DNA of 5,570 nt from assembly GCA_016203375.1 (NCBI GenBank), contig JACQMX010000003.1, positions 1-5,570 on the forward strand, read 5' to 3'. Each line of letters opens with the position of its first letter. The stretch's first letter is position 1. The notes beneath the pieces were generated by a model. The model saw only the letters and a list, made by a program, of their open reading frames with translations. It had not been told where the DNA came from and did not search any database. This DNA comes from Candidatus Woesearchaeota archaeon (lineage in GTDB: Archaea > Nanobdellota > Nanobdellia > Woesearchaeales > UBA12501). The position numbers and the translations under genes were made by a program. Positions 1-5,557 of the stretch are shown piece after piece.

Positions 1-947
1 GAAACAGAAGGCATGACATATACATCCGCCATCTGGAAGGCTTTGTGGACCTCTTCGCCATCAAGGAAGCCGGTGAAGGTGACACGATCCGCGATACCAA
101 GCTCTGCTGCCTTATTGTTAACGCGAGGCAACATATCTCCAGAGCCAGCGACAATGAAGCGTACATTCTTCTTGTAACGCAATACATTGGCAGCGGCTTC
201 GATAAAGTAATCCGGGCCTTTTTGTAACGTGACGCGGCCAAGGAAGAGCACAATCTTATCCTGCTTGTTCAATGCCGAGCGGAAGTTGAGATTATAGTAT
301 GGCACATCAGGATCAATGCCAAAGTATACCACTTTAATTTTTTCTGGATCTATCTTGTAATGTTTTATGATGTTTTGTTTCGTATACTCGCTATTTGCGA
401 TAATGCAATCCGCTGCCTTTAAGCCAGTGTACTCAATATGACTAATGTATTGGTTTGGATTGCCGCCAGTGCGATCAAACTCCGTAGCGTGGATATGCGC
501 AACAAATGGCTTTCCTGATACGTTTCTCGCTTCCATGCCTGCGTGATAAGTCATCCAGTCATGCGCATGAATAACGTCATGTGGCTCTTCTTCCGCTATC
601 TTTCTCGTTGCGTACGTAAAGCGCTGGACTTCTTCGTACAAATCTCTGCCATAGACTTGTTTCATTCCTGGCTTCTTGAATATTTCCATGCTGCGCAATG
701 TTGCCTTGTATCCATTTGCTGTTTGATAAGGGGTGAGAGGCGATTTTACACCGCGGAGCCTAATTCTTTTTCCTTTTGTGCCAATGATGGTCACGAAATC
801 AGCTTTTACCTCATCCGGCGCGTGCGGCATGATAAAGGTAACATCTGCCCCTTCCTGCGCGAGGCCTTTTGTTAATCCGTAGCAAGCAGTTCCAAGGCCA
901 CCGCTTTTGTATGGTGGGAATTCCCAGCCAAGCATGAGTACCTTCAT
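1..947 (-). CDS. GT4-type glycosyltransferase, glycogen/starch-synthase-like (C-terminus cut by window edge)
   Basis: Translating the minus strand from the ATG at 947-945 gives 315 complete codons with no stop, so the gene continues past the left edge. The protein is a GT-B fold glycosyltransferase. It opens with a glycine-rich loop typical of glycogen/starch synthases and GT4 enzymes (WEFPPYKSGGLGTA, residues 8-21). It then has HAHDW (127-131), HIHATEFDRTGG (151-162), the interdomain strand VVYFGID (206-212), the donor-domain start FLGRVTLQKGPDYF (235-248) and ADVYVMPS (307-314). The window ends just before the expected donor-site E-x7-E motif, which therefore cannot be checked. The enzyme should be cytoplasmic, as no signal peptide or membrane segment is visible. 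The start is fixed by an AGGAGG seven bases upstream and a 4-base ATGA overlap with the regulator gene. The acceptor is not provable: glucan elongation is inferred from motif style and from the neighbouring glycogen synthase. Confidence 0.9.
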   Translation of the reverse strand, partial: MKVLMLGWEFPPYKSGGLGTACYGLTKGLAQEGADVTFIMPHAPDEVKADFVTIIGTKGKRIRLRGVKSPLTPYQTANGYKATLRSMEIFKKPGMKQVYGRDLYEEVQRFTYATRKIAEEEPHDVIHAHDWMTYHAGMEARNVSGKPFVAHIHATEFDRTGGNPNQYISHIEYTGLKAADCIIANSEYTKQNIIKHYKIDPEKIKVVYFGIDPDVPYYNLNFRSALNKQDKIVLFLGRVTLQKGPDYFIEAAANVLRYKKNVRFIVAGSGDMLPRVNNKAAELGIADRVTFTGFLDGEEVHKAFQMADVYVMPSV

Positions 948-1657
948 GGGAGCTCCTCCTCTAGGCTCTTGCGTCGACCTTGGCTTCTCACGCGAGCCAG
1001 ATATTCCTTGCCAAGCGGTGTGGTTTCAAAGATACGGACATAGTCGCTTTTGAAGACTTCTCGCACAAAACCTTTTCCGAGAAGATACGTAAGATGATTC
1101 TCAACGGTTTTCCAATTAATATTCGCGTAGGTAGCAAGTTGATTGATCGTCATTTGCTGCTTGCTTAAGCAGGTAAGAATGGTAAGGCGTAATTCCTCAA
1201 ATGTTCGGCGCTTGCTCTCGCCTTCATTGTCCTCCTGCTGAAGTTGTTGAAGTGGGTCTTCAAGAAAGATGTGGATATCCTGTCCCTGGTCGAGTTTGCG
1301 CAAGATAAGACAAAAGCCACTCACGCTGCCTTTCTCCTTGTATGTGGGAGAGAACGACAGGTTGACTGGCATGGTACCGCCATTCTTGTGGACTGCTTGC
1401 GCATTAACATTTGAAAGATTGTTGCCATTTGCGATGCGATGGAGAATGATGGGGATTTGATGATGCCATTGCTTTGGGTAGATTGTAGAGAAATGCTGGT
1501 TGATTATTTCATAGGAAGCATATCCAAGAAGGCTTTCGGCAGCTTTATTCCAGTCGATGATGGTGCCTGTGAGATCAACACAAATCACGGCATCGGTGAT
1601 GTGTTGGATTATTTTAGCGTAGTCGTCCGTGCTGGACATTCGTTTGATATCTTTCAC
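944..1657 (-). CDS. PAS domain-winged helix transcriptional regulator (one-component sensor)
   Basis: This 237-residue soluble protein has two visible parts. Residues about 12-123 form a PAS domain: an N-terminal helix with AVICVDLTGTIIDWN (23-37), then ESLLGY (41-46), the HKNGG turn (90-94) before two strands, and a final strand GFCLILR (114-120). A polar, Gln/Glu-rich linker (124-151) leads to a winged helix at about 152-222, with LATYANINWKTVENHLTYLL as the helix-turn-helix and TTPLGKEYL closing the wing. It resembles archaeal winged-helix families such as HTH_45. No kinase, receiver or membrane segment is present, so ligand sensing and DNA binding lie in one chain. The ligand is unknown; no diagnostic cofactor residue stands out. 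The stated start is GTG at 1657, with an in-frame TAA two codons before it; ATG at 1639 (residue 7) is an equally possible start. It lies divergent from the glycogen synthase gene, making that promoter the obvious target. Confidence 0.85.
   Translation of the reverse strand: MKDIKRMSSTDDYAKIIQHITDAVICVDLTGTIIDWNKAAESLLGYASYEIINQHFSTIYPKQWHHQIPIILHRIANGNNLSNVNAQAVHKNGGTMPVNLSFSPTYKEKGSVSGFCLILRKLDQGQDIHIFLEDPLQQLQQEDNEGESKRRTFEELRLTILTCLSKQQMTINQLATYANINWKTVENHLTYLLGKGFVREVFKSDYVRIFETTPLGKEYLARVRSQGRRKSLEEELP
953..961 (-). promoter_or_regulatory. Strong Shine-Dalgarno for the GT4 gene, inside the regulator's last codons
   Basis: The minus strand reads GAGGAGGAG here, with core AGGAGG ending seven bases before the ATG at 947. 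The same bases encode the Glu-Glu-Glu near the regulator's C-terminus. GGAG (959-956) can pair with CTCC (952-949) across a three-base loop, so the site may be closed until ribosomes translating the regulator open it, which would fit translational coupling. The folding is an inference from complementarity only. Confidence 0.75.
1647..1657 (-). repeat. GTGAAAGATAT, regulator-proximal copy of a possible shared operator
   Basis: This is an exact match to the element at 1925-1935, in opposite orientation. It coincides with the GTG start codon and the next codons of the PAS regulator, so if the true start is the ATG at 1639 it would lie in the leader. It may be a site for autoregulation, or a coincidence within coding sequence. 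Confidence 0.3.
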
Positions 1658-1800
1658 CCCTTATCAACACAATCCGCTGGAGAAATGATAGAGAGCCGGC
1701 AAGCTCGCCAAGATGCGCGAGGTCTCTGTAATAAATAGATGAAAAACTACCTATAAGCCAAATCCCTCTTTTCATTAAGGTATTTTGGATTTTTGCGTAT

Positions 1801-1820
1801 TATATAAATTTTTTGTTTAG
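1801..1820 (-). promoter_or_regulatory. Candidate archaeal BRE/TATA promoter for the regulator-GT4 operon
   Basis: The minus strand reads an A-rich BRE-like stretch (CTAAACAAAAAA) directly followed by TTTATATA, close to the archaeal consensus. Transcription would start about 25-30 bases on, near 1775-1780, leaving a leader of about 120 bases before the regulator's GTG. TTATATAA is its own reverse complement, so direction rests on the BRE side: the minus-strand flank is A-rich, while the plus-strand flank (TTTTTGCG) is a poor BRE. The weaker element at 1730-1738 is an alternative that would give a leader of about 50 bases. Confidence 0.5.
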
Positions 1821-1893
1821 TAAGAACATTCTATCTAAAATACGATGAGAGCTTACCATATAGTAACGCCTTCTTTCTTTCCCTGCCTTGTAT

Positions 1894-1928
1894 TCACTCA
1901 CTTGAAGGAGCATTTTGAAGTGGTGTGA
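1894..1928. repeat. Imperfect inverted repeat just upstream of the glycogen synthase promoter
   Basis: Left arm TCAC-T-CACTT (1894-1903) faces right arm AAGTG-GT-GTGA (1918-1928). The inner five bases and outer four bases are exact complements, separated by a 1- versus 2-base mismatch, around a 14-base spacer. The right arm runs into the BRE. This placement suits an activator or repressor site for a dimeric protein, but no binding protein is shown by the sequence. Confidence 0.4.
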
Positions 1929-1935
1929 AAGATAT
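1925..1935 (+). repeat. GTGAAAGATAT, promoter-proximal copy of a possible shared operator
   Basis: This 11-base sequence overlaps the BRE and the first bases of the TATA box of the glycogen synthase promoter. An identical copy lies on the other strand at 1647-1657, at the beginning of the regulator gene. A protein bound here would compete with TBP/TFB. The role as an operator is inferred from position and identity only. Confidence 0.35.
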
Positions 1936-1941
1936 TTAAAT
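1925..1941 (+). promoter_or_regulatory. BRE/TATA promoter of the glycogen synthase operon, giving a leaderless mRNA
   Basis: GTGAAAG (BRE-like, purine-rich) is followed by ATATTTAAAT at 1932-1941. The centre of the TATA core lies about 26-27 bases before the ATG at 1964, which is the usual archaeal TATA-to-start-site distance, so the transcript should begin at or within a base or two of the start codon. Consistent with this, no Shine-Dalgarno sequence is present between TATA and ATG. An in-frame TAA lies within the TATA box (1937-1939), which excludes a longer protein. Confidence 0.75.
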
Positions 1942-1963
1942 CTACCCAAATGATAATCCCTCA

Positions 1964-3781
1964 ATGGTAGACACAAGAGCAGACGTCCTATTTGAGGCCT
2001 CATGGGAGGTTTGCAATAAAGTGGGCGGTATTTATACTGTTGTCAAGTCAAAAGCTGCCCTTATCAATGATGCTTATCCCACGTATGTTCTTCTTGGACC
2101 ATATATTGAGCTTCAAGCTCGAGATATCTTTGTTCAAGAACAGTCACCCCCGGAATTCCAGCCTGTTTTTGATGACCTTGCCAGGGAAGGTATTGTCTGC
2201 CATTACGGCATGTGGCAAATCAAGGGTGAGCCAAAGGTGGTTTTGCTCGAGTTTAGCGGCCTTGCTCCCCAAAAGAATGATATCAAGAAGCGATTATGGG
2301 ACGATTTCAAGATAGATTCTATCTATTCGCAATGGGATTTTGAGGAACCTCTTTTATGGGCTACGGCAGTCGGCAAGCTGATAGAAAAATATGTTCAACA
2401 TAACAATCCCAATGGCTCAAAAAAGATTGTAGCACACTTTCATGAGTGGCTCGCGGGATTTGGTTTATTACATCTTAAACTGCAGAAGGTTAAGGTTGGT
2501 ACCATATTTACCACGCACGCGACCATGCTCGGAAGGAGTATCGCCGGTAGTGGCGAGCCCTTGTACGATATCCTTGATGCTTTGGACCCGGTGAAAGAAG
2601 CATACAATCATGGTATCCAGGATAAGTATCTTACTGAAAAGGCATGCGCGGAACATACGGATGTCTTTACTACCGTTAGCGAGATTACCGCCATAGAGGC
2701 GGAGAAGATTCTTGGCAGAAAGGCGGACGTCCTTGTGCTCAATGGCTTGGATATCGAGAAATTTCCCACCTTTGAAGAAACATCTATTAAGCATAGGGAT
2801 AATCGGGAAATGATTCGTGAATTTGTGTCCTATTTCTTCTTTCCGCACTACTATTTTAATCTTGATGAAACCTTATTCTTCTTTATTGTTGGAAGGTATG
2901 AGTTCAAGAACAAAGGCATTGATATTTTTATTCGGGCATTGGGGAAGCTCAATGATAAGTTGAAGGCAGAAGGTTCAGAGAAAACCATTGTCACCTTTTT
3001 CTGGATTCCAAGGGATGTACATGGCGCGAAGGGAGAATTACCAATCAATAAATCCAACTATTACCAGATCAAGGATTTTGTGCGCAGGAATTCTTCTGTC
3101 TTGCAGCATAGGGTTCTGAATAATATCTTTCAGTGTCCCGTTGATTGTTTTAATGATGAAACCGCGTTCAACAAAGGCGGCTTATTCGATAAAGACTTCT
3201 TGCTTGAGTCAAAAAAGCTTCGCATCAACTTCCAGAAGAAGGGCAATCCTCTCCTTGTCACGCATAATCTTCCATTTGAAGAACAGGATACCATCGTCAA
3301 CGAGTTGCTCAAAGCGGGTCTTGACAATCGTGAAGACGATCGTGTAAAAATGGTATTCTATCCTGTTTACCTTACTGGTATTGATGGCCTTATCGACTTG
3401 CCATATTATGATGCCATTGTTGGTTGCCATCTTGGCGTGTTTCCATCCTACTATGAACCATGGGGATACACGCCACTGGAAAGTGCAGCGCTTGGCGTTC
3501 CTTCGCTCACGACAGATCTTGGCGGCTTTGGGCGATTTTTGATGCAGAAAGGCGTGCCAAATGAGGGTGTGTTCATCTTAAAACGCTTTCATGTATCGGA
3601 AGAGGAGACGGTGGAGCACTTTACTGAGATTCTTTATAATTATTGCAAGCTCACGCCGAAGGGAAGAGTGCGGCAGAAGATCATCGCGAAAGAGCTTTCC
3701 AATCTCGCGGACTGGAAAGAATTAGTTAACAACTACTTTGAGGCGCATAATCTCGCTATAGCACGCGTGTGGGGCGCATAG
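1964..3781 (+). CDS. Glycogen synthase, eukaryote-type (glycosyltransferase family GT3)
   Basis: The 605-residue protein adds glucose from a nucleotide sugar to the non-reducing end of an alpha-1,4-glucan; characterised GT3 enzymes use UDP-glucose. Family hallmarks are present in order: WEVCNKVGGIYTVV (14-27), AHFHEWLAG (157-165), IFTTHATMLGR (181-191), TVSEITAIEAE (237-247), VLNGLDIEKF (258-267), FIVGRYEFKNKGIDIF (307-322) and VGCHLGVFPSYYEPWGYTP (486-504). Glu498 and Glu506 keep the eight-residue spacing of the catalytic-site glutamates in yeast Gsy2. The chain is shorter than animal and yeast enzymes (about 700 residues) and lacks their phosphorylated N- and C-terminal tails. The C-terminal helix before LSNLADWKEL has few arginines where eukaryotic enzymes carry the glucose-6-phosphate-sensing cluster. 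The ATG at 1964 sits at the predicted transcription start and is the first in-frame start after a stop inside the TATA box. It is followed after one base by galT. Confidence 0.95.
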   Translation: MVDTRADVLFEASWEVCNKVGGIYTVVKSKAALINDAYPTYVLLGPYIELQARDIFVQEQSPPEFQPVFDDLAREGIVCHYGMWQIKGEPKVVLLEFSGLAPQKNDIKKRLWDDFKIDSIYSQWDFEEPLLWATAVGKLIEKYVQHNNPNGSKKIVAHFHEWLAGFGLLHLKLQKVKVGTIFTTHATMLGRSIAGSGEPLYDILDALDPVKEAYNHGIQDKYLTEKACAEHTDVFTTVSEITAIEAEKILGRKADVLVLNGLDIEKFPTFEETSIKHRDNREMIREFVSYFFFPHYYFNLDETLFFFIVGRYEFKNKGIDIFIRALGKLNDKLKAEGSEKTIVTFFWIPRDVHGAKGELPINKSNYYQIKDFVRRNSSVLQHRVLNNIFQCPVDCFNDETAFNKGGLFDKDFLLESKKLRINFQKKGNPLLVTHNLPFEEQDTIVNELLKAGLDNREDDRVKMVFYPVYLTGIDGLIDLPYYDAIVGCHLGVFPSYYEPWGYTPLESAALGVPSLTTDLGGFGRFLMQKGVPNEGVFILKRFHVSEEETVEHFTEILYNYCKLTPKGRVRQKIIAKELSNLADWKELVNNYFEAHNLAIARVWGA

Positions 3782-3782
3782 C

Positions 3783-4724
3783 ATGGGCGAGCTGCGCAAG
3801 GATTACATTCTTGATCGATGGGTGATTATTGCTGCTGAACGAGCGAAACGTCCGCACCAGTTTAAGCAACAGGAAGTGAAAGAGGAAGTTGGCTTATGCT
3901 TTTTCTGTCCTGGTAATGAAAAAGAAACTCCGCCAGAGATGTATCGGTTTGAGAAAAATGGAACATGGCAAATACGAGCCTTTCCAAATAAGTTTACTGC
4001 CGTCGCGCCGGAAGGCGATCCTACCATCCGGACAGATAATGCCTTTTACACATGGTCAAATAATTATGGCAAGCATCTGGTGCTAGTTGAAACACCAGAC
4101 CATAGCAAGCAGCTTTGGGATCTGAGCATTGATGAGATTACGCAAGTTCTTCGAGGATATCTTGAAGTGTTTTTTCACGTGCATGGGGATAAAAACATAA
4201 AATATGTCACTATTTTTAAGAATCATAAGAAGGAAGCTGGCACGTCTATCGTGCACTCGCACTCGCAAATCATTGGCTACAATAAAGTACCTGAAGAGGT
4301 TGGGCGGGAAGTTGCGGCATCGCAGAATTATAACTTCTGCCCGTATTGCGATGTTATCCAGCGCGAGCGAGGCTCGACACGGCGATGCTTTGAGAACGAT
4401 AATTTCATTGCTTTTTGTCCTTACGCGTCCAGATTTCCATTTGAGATTTGGATTTTGCCAAAGCAGCATGTGACGCATTTGGAAGACATTAAGGATTTGC
4501 CTGGCTTGGCTTCAATGCTCAAAATGGCGCTGGGAAAATTGAAGGAATTAAACGCGGCATTTAATTATGTTCTGCATTACTCTCCAACACGGGAAGATAA
4601 CCTGCATTTTCATATCGAAATCATGCCTCGCTTAACTATATGGGCAGGATTCGAGATGAATGGCACGGTGATTAATCCGCAGCCACCAGAAGAAGCGGCG
4701 AAGTTTTATAGGGGGGAGGATTAA
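3783..4724 (+). CDS. galT: Galactose-1-phosphate uridylyltransferase (HIT superfamily, GalT type)
   Basis: This 313-residue enzyme should transfer UMP between UDP-glucose and galactose-1-phosphate through a uridylyl-histidine intermediate (Leloir pathway, cytoplasm). The active-site segment is VHSHSQ (157-162): His160 matches the nucleophile of the family's HPHxQ motif, and Gln162 the conserved glutamine. Cys39 and Cys42 (CFFC), His107 and His158 match the zinc ligands of E. coli GalT in order and spacing. A second CPYC pair (186-189) starts the C-terminal half-domain, as in archaeal and thermophile GalTs, and HFHIEIMPR (275-283) closes it. Length is slightly below E. coli GalT (about 348). 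The ATG follows the glycogen synthase TAG by one base and has only a weak G-rich tract upstream, so reinitiation is likely. Related NDP-glucose phosphorylases share this fold, so the exact substrate is less certain than the family. Confidence 0.9.
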   Translation: MGELRKDYILDRWVIIAAERAKRPHQFKQQEVKEEVGLCFFCPGNEKETPPEMYRFEKNGTWQIRAFPNKFTAVAPEGDPTIRTDNAFYTWSNNYGKHLVLVETPDHSKQLWDLSIDEITQVLRGYLEVFFHVHGDKNIKYVTIFKNHKKEAGTSIVHSHSQIIGYNKVPEEVGREVAASQNYNFCPYCDVIQRERGSTRRCFENDNFIAFCPYASRFPFEIWILPKQHVTHLEDIKDLPGLASMLKMALGKLKELNAAFNYVLHYSPTREDNLHFHIEIMPRLTIWAGFEMNGTVINPQPPEEAAKFYRGED

Positions 4725-4732
4725 TGGGCTAA
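4709..4732 (+). other. Orphan ribosome-binding site and start codon at the end of galT
   Basis: The last codons of galT contain a G-rich Shine-Dalgarno-like tract (GGGGGGAGG, 4711-4719), followed by TAATG in which the galT stop overlaps an ATG at 4724. That ATG is followed by one codon and a TAA (4730-4732). The arrangement is that of a coupled downstream gene, but no gene follows on this strand; the convergent methyltransferase gene ends 20 bases after the galT stop. It may be the remnant of a lost third operon gene, or chance. Confidence 0.35.
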
Positions 4733-4744
4733 GCTCGCATTTGA

Positions 4745-5557
4745 TTATTTCTTACAGATATAAGTGATGAATTCTGGTTCTTTTGGATCAACGTTTTCTT
4801 TGTAATCTCCAAAAACATCTATCTCATCAAATCCAACTTCCTGAAGCAATCCCTTCAACTCATTTTTTTTAAACGGGTATAGCACTAAATGAGCTTTTAC
4901 TCCTCGTTCTTTATGCTCATATTCAAGCACAACCATTGTTGGAGAAACATAGTATGGACGTACGGTTACTTTATTTTTTCCACAATAGTTGATTGTTCCG
5001 GAGTGCCGAAAACTAGCCCCATTATCTCTTAAGAAATGTTCAGCATAATTTCTCTCATCAATTATCAGTTTTCCGCCTGGTTGCAATATTCTTCTGAAAT
5101 TTTTTAATGTTTTAAGTTGATCTGATTGCTTGAATAAATATGTTAATGCATTTCCTGAACAAACCACAACGTTTACTTTGCTGGTCAAATCATCAGGGAT
5201 TTCTCGCCAATCATAATCGGTAACATCTAACTGTATACCCAGTTTCCTTGCTTCATCTAGTGCAGATTCTCTTAATCCAGGATCCAGCTCGTTTGAAATG
5301 ATTCTCTCTATCCCTACTTGTTTGAGTCCAAGTGTTGTTGCTCCAGAGCCCAAGCAAGCATCAAATATGACCGGATCTCTGTAAGGAGCCAGCTGCTGTA
5401 GGATGAATGGAATTTCTGTTCTCTTCCTAGCTTCAAAATCAACTAGGTCAGGCCACATCCTAGACATGACAACATGATCTGGGTTAATCTTCATTTTTTG
5501 AAGTCGTTCCCAATCTTCTTGGGATACTTGACTTTGCAGGTATCGTAGGTATTCCAT
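4745..5557 (-). CDS. Class I SAM-dependent methyltransferase resembling glycine/sarcosine N-methyltransferase
   Basis: The 270-residue protein has a Rossmann SAM-binding core: motif I FDACLGSGATT (65-75), an acidic ribose contact in SNELDP (88-93), VVVCSGNALTYLF (130-142) and a post-core LQPGGKLIIDERNY (158-171). These last two segments match GNSFAHL and PGGLLVIDHRNY of animal glycine N-methyltransferase, including the arginine (here Arg169) that binds the glycine carboxylate and the asparagine (here Asn136) near the substrate. YCG (191-193), a YPFKKNEL strand-helix (227-234) and EVGFDEIDVFGDYKE (240-254) follow the order seen in bacterial glycine/sarcosine N-methyltransferases. The likely reaction is methylation of glycine, sarcosine or a similar amino acid; the exact substrate is inferred. 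The gene converges on galT. Its GC content is low (about 35% over five hand-counted rows, against about 47% elsewhere), hinting at separate ancestry. No Shine-Dalgarno sequence is visible in the 13 bases before the ATG, and the frame stays open to the edge, so the start could lie further upstream. Confidence 0.85.
   Translation of the reverse strand: MEYLRYLQSQVSQEDWERLQKMKINPDHVVMSRMWPDLVDFEARKRTEIPFILQQLAPYRDPVIFDACLGSGATTLGLKQVGIERIISNELDPGLRESALDEARKLGIQLDVTDYDWREIPDDLTSKVNVVVCSGNALTYLFKQSDQLKTLKNFRRILQPGGKLIIDERNYAEHFLRDNGASFRHSGTINYCGKNKVTVRPYYVSPTMVVLEYEHKERGVKAHLVLYPFKKNELKGLLQEVGFDEIDVFGDYKENVDPKEPEFITYICKK

Larger units (their letters stand above)
1658..1963. other. Divergent control region between the regulator operon and the glycogen synthase operon
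   Basis: These 306 bases carry no convincing long gene. Contents I can support are a leftward BRE/TATA candidate near 1801-1820, a weaker leftward TATA-like ATTTATTA-type element at 1730-1738, a GC-rich stretch with short inverted repeats (CTCGC at 1704-1708 with GCGAG at 1717-1721; AGAG at 1692-1695 with CTCT at 1724-1727), an imperfect dyad at 1894-1928, and the rightward BRE/TATA at 1925-1941. Two short reading frames exist: a 53-codon leftward one (1614-1775) and a 27-codon rightward one (1845-1928). Neither has a Shine-Dalgarno sequence or a recognisable product. Confidence 0.7.

Noticed and set aside
543..875. Plus-strand 110-codon open frame
   Set aside because: It lies entirely antisense to the well-supported GT4 coding sequence, is cysteine- and phenylalanine-rich without domain features, and has no Shine-Dalgarno or promoter.
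1692..1727. GC-rich inverted repeats as a riboswitch or terminator upstream of the regulator
   Set aside because: The stems are only four to five base pairs with no run of T after them and no match to a known riboswitch core that I can recognise.
1845..1928. Plus-strand 27-codon frame downstream of the TTATATAA element
   Set aside because: The TATA element is palindromic but its plus-strand BRE side is poor. The frame has no Shine-Dalgarno, and its end overlaps the dyad and BRE of the glycogen synthase promoter.
1800..2003. Minus-strand 67-codon frame across the intergenic region
   Set aside because: It begins inside the glycogen synthase coding sequence, covers its promoter and lacks any initiation signal or recognisable sequence.
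4083..4478. Minus-strand 131-codon open frame
   Set aside because: It is antisense to the catalytic core of galT, has no recognisable domain and is best explained as a shadow frame.
4725..4744. Terminator between the convergent genes
   Set aside because: The 20-base gap has no stable hairpin and only short T runs, so termination signals, if any, must lie within the flanking coding ends.
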